From JAJZVS01 sp963708095 (GTDB lineage: Bacteria > Pseudomonadota > Alphaproteobacteria > Acetobacterales > Acetobacteraceae): 64,000 bases of DNA. How positions within the stretch are numbered: the first letter of the stretch is position 1; each line of letters starts with the position of its first letter. Under the pieces are notes generated by a model, which saw only the letters and a program-made list of their open reading frames with translations, ran no database searches and had not been told where the DNA came from. The translations under genes were made by a program, and so were the position numbers. This document shows positions 25,854 to 35,585 of the stretch, piece after piece. The DNA is taken from positions 372,001-436,000 of the forward strand of contig OY970182.1 of the NCBI GenBank assembly GCA_963708095.1, read 5' to 3'.

Positions 25854-26318
25854 ATGGCCGCCGACCTGCTGCGCCTCGCCGCGCTGAACGCCGCCTACGC
25901 CGACGCGATCGACTCCGACCGACTGGAGGACTGGCCCAATTTCTTCGTAAACGACTGCCGCTACGTCATCACCACAGCCGAAAACCACCGCGCCGGTCTC
26001 GCCGCCGGCGTCGTCTGGGCCGACAGCCGTGCCATGCTGGAAGACCGGGTCGCCGCCTTGCGCCGCGCCAACATCTACGAACGCCAAACCTACCGCCACA
26101 TTCTCGGCCTGCCGCTCGTGCGCACCGTCCAAGGCAAAACCATCCAGGCGGAAACCCCGTTCGTCGTCGTACGCACCCTGCGCGACGGCAAAATGGACCT
26201 GTTCGCCGCCGGAAGGTACCTGGACCGCATACGCACCGGACCGGAATGGCAGCTCGCCGAACGAATCGCCGTCTGCGACAGCTCCCGCTTCGACACGTTG
26301 CTCGCACTGCCGTTGTGA
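25854..26318 (+). CDS. aromatic ring-hydroxylating dioxygenase, small (beta) subunit
   Basis: A 154-residue protein of the cystatin-like beta-subunit family (SnoaL/NTF2 fold): LNAAYADAIDSDRLEDWPNFF, then CRYVITTAENHRAG, RANIYERQTYRHILGLP and the closing strand FAAGRYLDRIRTGPEW. Beta subunits stabilise the alpha3-beta3 hexamer. The ATG lies directly after the alpha stop, so translation is coupled. A hairpin terminator follows before the convergent ftsK gene. Confidence 0.92.
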   Translation: MAADLLRLAALNAAYADAIDSDRLEDWPNFFVNDCRYVITTAENHRAGLAAGVVWADSRAMLEDRVAALRRANIYERQTYRHILGLPLVRTVQGKTIQAETPFVVVRTLRDGKMDLFAAGRYLDRIRTGPEWQLAERIAVCDSSRFDTLLALPL

Positions 26319-26334
26319 TCTCGCAAGAAAGAAA

Positions 26335-26360
26335 GGCCGGGGGGCAGCGCCCCCTCGGCC
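26335..26360. terminator. bidirectional hairpin terminator
   Basis: GGCCGGGGGGCAGC and GCCCCCTCGGCC pair as a strong stem between the convergent dioxygenase and ftsK genes. It is flanked by AAGAAAG on the left and TGCTTTCC on the right, so it could serve both strands. Confidence 0.65.
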
Positions 26361-26376
26361 GTGCTTTCCTACGGAA

Positions 26377-28827
26377 TTACACCTCGGCGTCCGGCTGGCG
26401 GATCAGGACCTCGCGTTTGCCGACGTGGTTGGCGGCGCCGACGACGCCTTCTTTTTCCATCTGCTCGATCAGTTTGGCGGCGCGGTTGTACCCGATGTTG
26501 AGGTGGCGCTGCACGAAGGACGTGCTGGCCTTGCCTTCCCGTGCGACCAGAGAGATCGCCTGTTCATAAAGCCCGGCTTCGCCGCCGCCGTCGCCGGAGA
26601 AGCCGGGCAGGGCGCCGGTGCCCTCGTCGTCTTCGGCTTCCGTGACCGATTCCAGGTAGGCGGGTTCGCCCTGTTCGCGCAGGAAGGCGACCACTTTCTC
26701 CACCTCGTCGTCGGAGACGAAGGGGCCGTGCACGCGGGTGATTCTGCCGCCGCCGGCCATGTACAGCATGTCGCCCTGACCCAGCAGTTGTTCCGCGCCT
26801 TGTTCGCCCAGGATGGTGCGGCTGTCGAACTTGCTGATCACCTGGAAGCTGATGCGGGTCGGGAAATTGGCCTTGATGGTGCCGGTGATGACGTCCACCG
26901 ACGGGCGTTGCGTGGCCATGATGACGTGGATGCCGGCGGCGCGGGCCATTTGCGCCAGGCGCTGCACCGCGGCTTCGATATCCTTGCCGGCGACCATCAT
27001 CAGATCGGCCATCTCGTCGACGACGACGACGATGAACGGGATCGGTTCCAGCGCCAGCGGCTGTTCCTCGAACGTGGGGCGGCCGGTGTCGGGGTCGAAG
27101 CCGGTCTGCACGCGCCGCGTGATCACCTCGCCCTTGGCGCGCGCGTCGGCGACCCGGTCGTTGAAGCCGCCGATGTTGCGCACGCCGAGCTGGCTCATCG
27201 CCCGGTAGCGCCGTTCCATCTCCCGCACGGTCCATTTGAGCGCGGTCACGGCCTTGGCGGGTTCCGTCACCACCGGGGCCATCAGGTGCGGGATGCCGTC
27301 GTACATCGACAGTTCCAGCATCTTGGGGTCGATCAGGATCAGCCGGCACTGGTCGGGCGAGAGCCGGTAGAGCAGGCTCAGGATCATCGCGTTCACGCCG
27401 ACCGATTTGCCCGATCCGGTGGTGCCGGCGATCATCAGGTGCGGCATCCGTTGCAGGTCGGCGACGATCGCGGCGCCCGAGATGTCCTTCCCCAGCGCCA
27501 GCGCCAACCGGCCGGCGTGTTTCTGCACGTCCTCCGAACCCAGGATTTCCGACAGGAACACCGTCTCCCGCTTGGCGTTCGGCACTTCGATGCCGATCAC
27601 GTTGCGCCCCGGCACGGTGGCGATGCGCACGGCGGTGACGGACAGGCTGCGCGCGATGTCGTCGGCGAGCCCGATCACGCGCGCGCTGCGGATGCCGGGG
27701 GCGGGTTCCAGCTCATACAGCGTGACCACCGGACCGGGGCGGATCTCGACGATGCTGCCTTGCACGCCGTAGTCCGACAGCACGGTTTCCAGCAGCCGCG
27801 CGTTGGCCTCCAGCGCCTCGGCCGAGGGGCCGGAGGCGGCGCGCGCGGGCGGCGGCTTGAGCAGACTGAGCGGGGGGAAGCGCCAGCCGGGCTCGTCGAG
27901 CGGCAGGCTTTCCTGCTGCGCCTTGCGCACGGAATCCGCGCGCGCGACCTGCGGCGTGCGGGCCGGCGGGACGCTGCGCGTCGGGCGGGGTGGGGGCGGT
28001 GCGGCGAGGGAAGGAGCGTCCGGCGCGGCGGCGCGCGGGGCGGCGAACCCCGGCTCCTGGCGGAAGCCGGGCGTCGCGACGGGTTCCGTGGCCGCGGCCC
28101 GGTGCGGCAGCCGCCAGCGCAGCGGCGTGACCAGCCCCATCCCGAACCCGCCCAATCGGCGCAGCCCGATTGCCGTGCTCCAGCCCGACGAGACCGAGAA
28201 TTGGGCGAGCCAGCCGAGTCCGCGCCCCACCGCCCCCCATTCGCCGCCCGAGAGCCCGAGCGCCAGCAGCACCAGCGTCACGGCGAGCCCCGCGCCCAGC
28301 CCCCAGACCAGCACCGCCCCGGCCTTGCCCAGCACGCCCTGGCCTATCGCGAGTGCCGCCGGCGCCAGCAGCCGTCCGATTGCCCCGCCCGGCCCGGCGA
28401 GGGTGGGCCAGCCCAGGGCACGCAGCTTCGGCACCGCCTCCAGCGCGGCGGCCAGCACCGGCATCGCGAGCGCGGTGGCGGCGAGGCGTGCGGCCGGGCT
28501 GCCGATGCCGCGGCGTGAGGCCACCCGCCAGGCCCAGGCGAGCATCGCCACGCAGGGCAGCACGCCGGCCACGCCGAAGCCCTGCAGCAGCAGGTCGGCC
28601 AGCGCGGCACCCACCGGCCCGGCCAGGTTGCGCACCGGCCCGCTGCTCGCGGTATCGAGCGACGGATCGGCCGGATGGTAGCTGGCGAGCGCGACCAACA
28701 GGCCGACGCCGGCGAGCCCGAGGGCGAATCCGATCAGCTCCGCGGCGCGCCGCTGCATGAGCGAGCGCAGGGCCGGGGAGAGCAGGCGGCGCCCGTCCAG
28801 CGGGGCGGAGCGAGCGGCGGAGACCAT
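26377..28827 (-). CDS. ftsK: DNA translocase FtsK
   Basis: An 816-residue protein. The N-terminal membrane domain spans about residues 1-205 with four to five hydrophobic helices (first: LIGFALGLAGVGLLVALASY). A Pro/Ala-rich linker of about 110 residues follows, then the motor: Walker A IAGTTGSGKSVGVNAMILSL (about residue 466), Walker B VVVVDEMADLMMVAGKDIE, and ATQRPSVDVITGTIKANFPT. The C-terminal gamma winged helix (residues about 745-810, SFVQRHLNIGYNRAAKLIEQ) reads KOPS sites. It pumps chromosome ends across the septum and activates XerCD at dif. The linker is short compared with E. coli FtsK but usual for alphaproteobacteria. Confidence 0.97.
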   Translation of the reverse strand: MVSAARSAPLDGRRLLSPALRSLMQRRAAELIGFALGLAGVGLLVALASYHPADPSLDTASSGPVRNLAGPVGAALADLLLQGFGVAGVLPCVAMLAWAWRVASRRGIGSPAARLAATALAMPVLAAALEAVPKLRALGWPTLAGPGGAIGRLLAPAALAIGQGVLGKAGAVLVWGLGAGLAVTLVLLALGLSGGEWGAVGRGLGWLAQFSVSSGWSTAIGLRRLGGFGMGLVTPLRWRLPHRAAATEPVATPGFRQEPGFAAPRAAAPDAPSLAAPPPPRPTRSVPPARTPQVARADSVRKAQQESLPLDEPGWRFPPLSLLKPPPARAASGPSAEALEANARLLETVLSDYGVQGSIVEIRPGPVVTLYELEPAPGIRSARVIGLADDIARSLSVTAVRIATVPGRNVIGIEVPNAKRETVFLSEILGSEDVQKHAGRLALALGKDISGAAIVADLQRMPHLMIAGTTGSGKSVGVNAMILSLLYRLSPDQCRLILIDPKMLELSMYDGIPHLMAPVVTEPAKAVTALKWTVREMERRYRAMSQLGVRNIGGFNDRVADARAKGEVITRRVQTGFDPDTGRPTFEEQPLALEPIPFIVVVVDEMADLMMVAGKDIEAAVQRLAQMARAAGIHVIMATQRPSVDVITGTIKANFPTRISFQVISKFDSRTILGEQGAEQLLGQGDMLYMAGGGRITRVHGPFVSDDEVEKVVAFLREQGEPAYLESVTEAEDDEGTGALPGFSGDGGGEAGLYEQAISLVAREGKASTSFVQRHLNIGYNRAAKLIEQMEKEGVVGAANHVGKREVLIRQPDAEV

Positions 28828-29035
28828 GCTGTTCGATGCCCTTCTGTGGCGGCGGCTTCACGTGCAGCCGCATCTATAGCCCGGAACCACCTGACCGCTA
28901 AACCGGATTCCGATCTGCCGGATTTCGGCGCCGGTGGAGTCCTGTTCCCTTGTCTCGCCCTGGCCGGGCAGCGATCGGGGGGCGGACGGTTCCGCGCCCT
29001 CGTCCCTGGGCCCGACGTTCCCCCTTGCACACGGT

Positions 29036-29049
29036 GTAGCCTATGCTAC
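29036..29049 (+). promoter_or_regulatory. MntR-type operator upstream of mntH
   Basis: GTAGCCTATGCTAC is a perfect inverted repeat (GTAGC-N4-GCTAC). Its core TAGC-N4-GCTA has the same half-site spacing as the E. coli MntR box. It lies 31 bases before the mntH start and would overlap a promoter whose -35 may be TTGCAC at 29025-29030. Repression by manganese is the expected logic (inference). Confidence 0.6.
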
Positions 29050-29079
29050 GTTCCGTGCCGTCATACAGGATAGGTAGCC

Positions 29080-30390
29080 ATGAGCGGCGTTACCGACAAA
29101 TATACCCTCACCGATCGGACAAGCCTCGCCGTCCGCGAGGTGCTGGCCGGACGGCGGAGTGCCCTGCGCTCGGTACTGTCGTTCGCCGGACCGGCGGTGA
29201 TCGTTTCGATCGCCTACATGGATCCGGGCAACTACGCGACCAACATCCAGGCCGGCGCCGGCTTCGGCTACGCGCTGCTCTGGGTCGTGCTGGGCGCCAA
29301 CCTGCTGGCGATGCTGTTCCAGGCGCTGTCGGCCAAGCTCGGCATCGTCACCGGCCGCAACCTCGCCGAGATGTGCCGCGCGCAGTTCCCGCCGCGCATC
29401 GTCTACGCCATGTGGGGCGTGAGCGAGGTCGCGGCGATGGCCACCGATCTTGCCGAGTTCCTCGGCGGCGCCATCGGCCTCTCGCTCCTGTTCCACCTGC
29501 CGCTGCTGGTCGGGATGGGGGTGACCGGGGTCGTGACCTACGCGATTCTGCTGTTCGAGCGGCGCGGTTTCCGCCCGATGGAGCTGGTCATCGGCGCGCT
29601 GGTGCTGGTGATCGGGCTTTGCTACCTGATCGAGATGTTCGTGGCGCCGGTCGCCTGGGGCGCGGCCGGACGGGCCACCGTCCTGCCGTCGCTGCCGAAC
29701 GCGGCGGCGCTGGCGATCTCGGTCGGGATCGTCGGTGCCACCGTCATGCCGCATGCGGTCTATCTGCACTCCGGCCTGACCCAGGGGCGTACCCCGCCGC
29801 GCGACGGCCGCGAACGGCGGGCGTTGTTGCGGTTCTCGAACATCGAGGTCGTGATCGCCCTGACCTGCGCCGGGCTGATCAACATGGCCATGGTGATGAT
29901 GGCCGCGGCCGCCTTCCATGCCGGCCACAGCGATGTCGCGGAGATCGGCACCGCCTACCACATGCTGACGCCGCTGCTCGGCGCCGGCGCCGCCGTGGTC
30001 TTCCTGGTCTCGCTGATTGCCTCCGGCGTCTCGAGCTCGGTGGTCGGCACGATGGCCGGGCAGATGATCATGCAGGGGTTCGTGGGCTTCCGCATCCCGG
30101 TCTGGGTGCGGCGCCTGGTCACCATGCTGCCGGCCTTCGCGATCATCGGGCTTGGGACCGATCCGACCGAGGCGCTGGTGGTGAGCCAGATCGTGCTGTC
30201 CCTCGCGCTGCCGATCCCGATGATCGCGCTCGTGCTGTTCACCCGCCGGCGCGACCTGATGGGCGCGTTTGCCAACAGCCGGCTGACCGATGTGGCGGCG
30301 ATCGCCGGCACCGGCATCGTCCTGGCGCTGAACACCGTGCTGCTGCTGCAAACCTTCGGCGTTCCCATCCCGGGCCTGCCGGCCAGCTAG
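29080..30390 (+). CDS. mntH: Nramp-family divalent metal (manganese) transporter
   Basis: A 436-residue membrane protein with eleven predicted helices. Helix 1 holds the metal-binding DPGN motif (residues 48-51, in IVSIAYMDPGNYATNIQAG), and the sixth holds MPHAVYLHS, the second conserved ligand region. This is the proton-coupled Nramp family, importing Mn2+ and Fe2+. The operator-like palindrome just upstream supports manganese control. It is a single gene, convergent with groEL, separated by a strong hairpin. Confidence 0.95.
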   Translation: MSGVTDKYTLTDRTSLAVREVLAGRRSALRSVLSFAGPAVIVSIAYMDPGNYATNIQAGAGFGYALLWVVLGANLLAMLFQALSAKLGIVTGRNLAEMCRAQFPPRIVYAMWGVSEVAAMATDLAEFLGGAIGLSLLFHLPLLVGMGVTGVVTYAILLFERRGFRPMELVIGALVLVIGLCYLIEMFVAPVAWGAAGRATVLPSLPNAAALAISVGIVGATVMPHAVYLHSGLTQGRTPPRDGRERRALLRFSNIEVVIALTCAGLINMAMVMMAAAAFHAGHSDVAEIGTAYHMLTPLLGAGAAVVFLVSLIASGVSSSVVGTMAGQMIMQGFVGFRIPVWVRRLVTMLPAFAIIGLGTDPTEALVVSQIVLSLALPIPMIALVLFTRRRDLMGAFANSRLTDVAAIAGTGIVLALNTVLLLQTFGVPIPGLPAS

Positions 30391-30440
30391 AGCAGCGGGT
30401 AACATTGTTGCAGCGGTCGTGTGCCCCGTACAACGAAATC

Positions 30441-30464
30441 GGGGCAGGCCTTGCGGCCTGCCCC
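30441..30464. terminator. bidirectional hairpin between mntH and groEL
   Basis: GGGGCAGGCC, TTGC loop, GGCCTGCCCC: a perfect 10-bp stem between convergent genes. There is no clear T-run on either side. Confidence 0.75.
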
Positions 30465-30520
30465 GGTTCGTCGGCGTGGGGTGTCCGGTCGGGCAGGGCC
30501 GAAGCCCCGCCCGGCGCGAC

Positions 30521-32179
<1,659 letters not shown>

Positions 32180-32247
32180 GTGTGTCTCTTCCTCGTTTCT
32201 GTCGATCGAAAGCGTTGATCAGTGAAAGTGTCGGGCGGCGCGAAGCC

Positions 32248-32562
32248 TCAGGCGGCCTTCTTCTTGGCGACGGTGCCCTCGACGATGCCCATGATGTCGG
32301 ACTCCTTCATGATCAGCAGCTCCTCGCCGTCGATCTTGACCTCGGTGCCCGACCACTTGCCGAACAGGATGCGGTCACCGGCCTTCACTTCGAGCGGAAC
32401 CAGCTGGCCCTGCTCGTTGCGCGCGCCGGGGCCGGCGGCGATCACTTCGCCTTCCTGCGGCTTTTCCTTGGCGGTGTCGGGGATGATGATGCCGCCCGCG
32501 GTCTTTTCTTCGGCTTCGATGCGCCGGACCACGACCCGGTCGTGCAGGGGACGGAACTTCAT
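32248..32562 (-). CDS. groES: co-chaperonin GroES
   Basis: A 104-residue lid protein beginning MKFRPLHDRVVVRRIEAEEK, with the mobile loop KTAGGIIIPDTAKEKPQEG and a dome/roof strand region typical of GroES. The C-terminal KKKAA extension is short. The start at 32562 was chosen because further upstream in-frame codons run into the promoter and CIRCE region. It is first in the heat-shock operon. Confidence 0.98.
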   Translation of the reverse strand: MKFRPLHDRVVVRRIEAEEKTAGGIIIPDTAKEKPQEGEVIAAGPGARNEQGQLVPLEVKAGDRILFGKWSGTEVKIDGEELLIMKESDIMGIVEGTVAKKKAA

Positions 32563-32692
32563 TCGGATCGCTCCTGGGGTGTTTCTGGGGTGTCTCTGGT
32601 CACGCGATGGGGTCATTTCGGATATGGCCCAGCAACCGGACGGGGTCGGAGCGCGCGGAACGTTCCGCATCGCGCCGCCGCCGGGCCAGCTG

Positions 32693-32719
32693 CTAGCACT
32701 CCCGACCTGGGAGTGCCAG
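32693..32719 (-). promoter_or_regulatory. CIRCE element, proximal to groES
   Basis: CTAGCACTC-N9-GAGTGCCAG matches the HrcA operator TTAGCACTC-N9-GAGTGCTAA, with exact spacing and mismatches only at outer positions. It lies 131 bases upstream of the groES start. Confidence 0.93.
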
Positions 32720-32758
32720 CGCATCTAGCCGTGCCGCCCGGCCAAGTCAAGGCCTTCG

Positions 32759-32785
32759 GCAGCACTCGCCCGCCACGAGTGCCAA
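32759..32785 (-). promoter_or_regulatory. second CIRCE element, distal
   Basis: GCAGCACTC-N9-GAGTGCCAA is a second HrcA-type operator whose centre lies 66 bp from the first. Both face the groES promoter region; the distal one could also influence usg, which starts 139 bases to the right on the other strand. Confidence 0.87.
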
Positions 32786-32923
32786 GCATCTGGAATCGCG
32801 CAGTTTTTTATTGCAGTCGGCAGGGGGGGCGGTGGCATGCTGGGCCCCGCCGGGCGGCCAACGTTCGGTCCAAACGGGGGAGCCACGTACCGCGGCCGAT
32901 CAACCGGACGGAGCAGCATCGCC

Positions 32924-33181
32924 ATGAGCCTCGCGCTTCAACTCAAGGACTACCGCCTGACCACCGCCGAAATCCTCTATCGCATGCCGGACCATCCGGG
33001 CCTGCTGCAGAGCTACGTCTGGCAGGAGCTCGATCTGGCGCCGGAGTTTCCGGTGCTGCGCCGGTTTCTCGCGTTCTGGCAGCGCGAGCTCGACGGGCCG
33101 GTGTATTCGGTCCGGGTCGCCGCGGCAGCGCCGCTGCGCCGCACGGCGTTCCGCCATCCGGCGCTGCTCCGTCTGCACTGA
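32924..33181 (+). CDS. usg: Usg family protein
   Basis: An 85-residue protein matching the Usg family, first noted beside tryptophan genes in alphaproteobacteria: QLKDYRLTTAEILYRMPDHP, then LLQSYVWQELDLAPEFPVL and FWQRELDGPVYSVRV. The molecular function is unknown. Here it stands between the groESL control region and SURF1 and is convergent with SURF1. An ATG at 32837 would add unrelated residues and overlap a T-rich stretch, so 32924 was chosen. Confidence 0.88.
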   Translation: MSLALQLKDYRLTTAEILYRMPDHPGLLQSYVWQELDLAPEFPVLRRFLAFWQRELDGPVYSVRVAAAAPLRRTAFRHPALLRLH

Positions 33182-33197
33182 CGCCGCCGGTCTGCGC

Positions 33198-34058
33198 CTA
33201 CGCCCGCCTGTCCGCCCGGAGCACGTCGCGCGCCCACACGGTGAAGATCACCATCAGCGCCCCGGCCAGGGTGAACCAGATCGTCAGGTAGACCAGGTGG
33301 TGGTTCGGCGGTCGGGGCAGGGACCGTGCCGGAATCGGATAGACCCCCCGCTCCTCGCGACCGAGCGCGATCAGCGTGAACCCCGCCACCCGCGGCAGCC
33401 CGACCATCCGCCCGATCATCGCCGGGTCCAGCGCATAGACCTGCCGCTTCTCCGGCTCCGGCCGGGGTGTGAACCAGCCGGGGTGCTGCGCGGCGGCAAC
33501 ATAGCCGTCGACCGTCACCGGGTCGTTCGCGGCCCGCGGGGCATTTCTCTCGGCACTTCCTTGGGCATTCCCCTGGGCATTCCCCGGAGCATCCCCTTGG
33601 GGCCAGCTGACGGGGGCGGCGAAAGAGAGCGGGATCCAGCCGCGATCGACCAGCACCGGCGGCCCATCGGCGCGCATCAGCGGCACGACGAGGTCGGTCC
33701 CCATCGCCGGCCCGGCCGGGGTGTCGCGGACCACGTCGCCGAAATGTACCGCGCGGTCGGGCAGGAACCGGCCGGTCACCGCAACTTTCACGAACGGCCC
33801 GGGATGCGGCGGCAGCGGGATCGCCGGCGCGGCCTCGGCCGCAGCGATGCGGGCCAGGATGCGTTCCTTCCAGGCCAGCCGGTGCACCTGCCAGACCCCG
33901 AGCGAGATCAGGATCGCCACCATGACCGCGGTCATCAGGCCGGGCCCGAGCAGTCGGCGCCAGGGTAGGCGGGGGTCGGGGGGAGGGCCCGCGGGGATAT
34001 CCGCGCGCGGGCCTGCGGCGTCGGCGGGCCGGAGAGGAGCGGGGGAGGGTGCTGACAT
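33198..34058 (-). CDS. SURF1 family cytochrome oxidase assembly protein
   Basis: A 286-residue protein with two membrane helices flanking a periplasmic domain: helix 1 LMTAVMVAILISLGVWQVHR with the conserved GVWQVHR motif, and helix 2 LTIWFTLAGALMVIFTVWAR near the C-terminus. Conserved periplasmic blocks include LVDRGWIPLSF and RPNHHL-like PPNHHLVYLTIW. SURF1 aids haem a insertion into cytochrome oxidase. Unusual is an insertion of about 25 residues after VSWPQ built of repeated GNAQ/GDAP tetrapeptides, encoded by a 12-bp tandem DNA repeat (33550-33605). It lies downstream of ctaE and DUF983 on the same strand. Confidence 0.92.
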   Translation of the reverse strand: MSAPSPAPLRPADAAGPRADIPAGPPPDPRLPWRRLLGPGLMTAVMVAILISLGVWQVHRLAWKERILARIAAAEAAPAIPLPPHPGPFVKVAVTGRFLPDRAVHFGDVVRDTPAGPAMGTDLVVPLMRADGPPVLVDRGWIPLSFAAPVSWPQGDAPGNAQGNAQGSAERNAPRAANDPVTVDGYVAAAQHPGWFTPRPEPEKRQVYALDPAMIGRMVGLPRVAGFTLIALGREERGVYPIPARSLPRPPNHHLVYLTIWFTLAGALMVIFTVWARDVLRADRRA

Positions 34059-34101
34059 TCGGTCGCGGACCGGGCAGGCGCGGCGGCAAGACCGCGCCGC
34101 C

Positions 34102-34593
34102 TCAGTGCCCCATTTCCGAGCCGCGATAGCGATACTGGATGCCGACCAGCGCCGCCTTGGCCGGCCGCATCAGCAGGATCGCCAGCGGCACCGTCACCAG
34201 GCCGAGCACCACGGCGAATGCCCAGACCGGCGGGTCGAAGCGGACCTCCATCCAGAATGCCAGAATGACCAGGATCGGGCCGAGCACGAACATCACCCCC
34301 ACCGGCGCGCCGTCCCCCGCGTCGTTGCCGCGGAGGTCGAGACCGCAGACCTCGCAGCGATCGCGAATTGCGAGCACCCCCTGGAACAGCCGTCCCTGCC
34401 CGCAACGGGGGCACCGCCCGCGCAAGGCCACCGTCAACAGCGACGGCGGCGGCCCGGCCCAGGCTGGAGTCGGCGAGGCAGGCCCGGTTGCAGCAGGCTC
34501 AGTCGCGGCCTGACCGAACGCGGCTGGATCGGCGGCGGCTGGATCGGTCGGGGCTGGGTCAGCCGGCAACGATGGCGCTCGCCCCCCACACAT
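34102..34593 (-). CDS. DUF983 family zinc-ribbon membrane protein
   Basis: A 163-residue protein, start uncertain. The conserved core begins ALRGRCPRCGQGRLFQGVLA, continues with RCEVCGLDLRGNDAGDGAP (two CxxC pairs forming a zinc ribbon), and contains two membrane helices (VGVMFVLGPILVILAFWM and VLGLVTVPLAILLMRPAK). The family always travels with cytochrome oxidase genes; its function is undefined. An Ala/Pro repeat of 40 residues before the core (ADPAPTDPAAADPAAF) is encoded by a 15-bp tandem repeat and is not found in the family. With the ATG at 34593 the gene overlaps ctaE by 35 bases; a shorter non-ATG start is possible. Confidence 0.8.
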   Translation of the reverse strand: MCGGRAPSLPADPAPTDPAAADPAAFGQAATEPAATGPASPTPAWAGPPPSLLTVALRGRCPRCGQGRLFQGVLAIRDRCEVCGLDLRGNDAGDGAPVGVMFVLGPILVILAFWMEVRFDPPVWAFAVVLGLVTVPLAILLMRPAKAALVGIQYRYRGSEMGH

Positions 34594-35410
34594 AGACGCA
34601 GGTGAACAGGAACAGCCACACGACATCGACGAAGTGCCAGTACCAGGCCGCCGCCTCGAAGCCGAAATGCCGCTCGGGCGTGAAATCCCCGCGCCGGGCG
34701 CGGAACCAGCACACCGCCAGGAAGCAGGTGCCGACGATCACGTGGAACCCGTGGAAGCCCGTCGCGAGGAAGAACACCGACGGATAGACCCCGCCGCCCA
34801 CGAAGTGGAACGGTGCGTGCGTGAACTCCCACGCCTGGAAGCAGGTGAACGCCACGCCCAGCAGCACGGTGAGCGACAGTCCCGTGATCAGCCCGCGGCG
34901 GTCGTTGTGCAGCAGCGAGTGGTGCGCCCAGGTGACCGTGGTGCCCGAGAGCAGCAGGATCATCGTGTTCAGGATCGGCAGGCCGAGCGGATCGATCGAG
35001 TGGATTCCCGGCGGCGGCCAGATCGGATGCACGACCCCGGCGACGTTGTCGGGGAACAGCGCAAAGTTGAAGAACGCCCAGAAGAAGGCGACGAAGAACA
35101 TCACCTCCGAGGAGATGAAGAACATCATCCCATAGCGCAGCCCGAGTCGCACCACCGCGCTGTGCATCCCCGGCGTGCGGCTTTCCCGCAGCACCGAGCG
35201 CCACCAGAAGAACATGGTGGTGAACGCGAGCAGCGCGCCGAGGACCAGGAACGTATAGGTGCCGTAATGCGCGGCGAAGACGATGCCGAGCACGATCAGC
35301 AGCGCGGAGACGGCACCGACGATCGGCCACGGGCTGGGATCGACCAGGTGGTAGGGCTGCTTCAGCCCGGAGCTTCTGATGACGGTAGTGCCGTGCGCGT
35401 GCTCGCTCAT
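34559..35410 (-). CDS. ctaE: cytochrome c oxidase subunit III
   Basis: A 283-residue membrane protein with seven helices: PWPIVGAVSALLIVLGIVFA first, then FLVLGALLAFTTMFFWWRSV, EVMFFVAFFWAFFNFAL with the conserved glutamate, and the closing HFVDVVWLFLFTCVYVWG. ESRTPGMHSAVVRLGLRYGM is diagnostic. Subunit III stabilises the aa3-type oxidase core and supports proton uptake. Subunits I and II are not in the window, so they must lie elsewhere, probably beyond the repeat-rich border or at another locus. The start at 35410 (MSEHAHG) gives the standard N-terminus. Confidence 0.95.
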   Translation of the reverse strand: MSEHAHGTTVIRSSGLKQPYHLVDPSPWPIVGAVSALLIVLGIVFAAHYGTYTFLVLGALLAFTTMFFWWRSVLRESRTPGMHSAVVRLGLRYGMMFFISSEVMFFVAFFWAFFNFALFPDNVAGVVHPIWPPPGIHSIDPLGLPILNTMILLLSGTTVTWAHHSLLHNDRRGLITGLSLTVLLGVAFTCFQAWEFTHAPFHFVGGGVYPSVFFLATGFHGFHVIVGTCFLAVCWFRARRGDFTPERHFGFEAAAWYWHFVDVVWLFLFTCVYVWGASAIVAG

Positions 35411-35585
35411 TCCCCGACCCGGTTGCGGCAAGGGCCGAGGAGGCCGCCTCGGCACGGTAAGGGCGCCATCATCCCCAAATCGCCAGCCGGTTCAAGGGGC
35501 GAACACCACGTGAGCAGGGGAATCGGGCGAAGCTGCTTGCTTTGGCCACGTGACCGGGGCACCCGCCCTGGCGGCGGCGCGGGGG

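Noticed and set aside
26029..28518. An 829-codon plus frame opposite ftsK
   Set aside because: Shadow of FtsK with no domain content.
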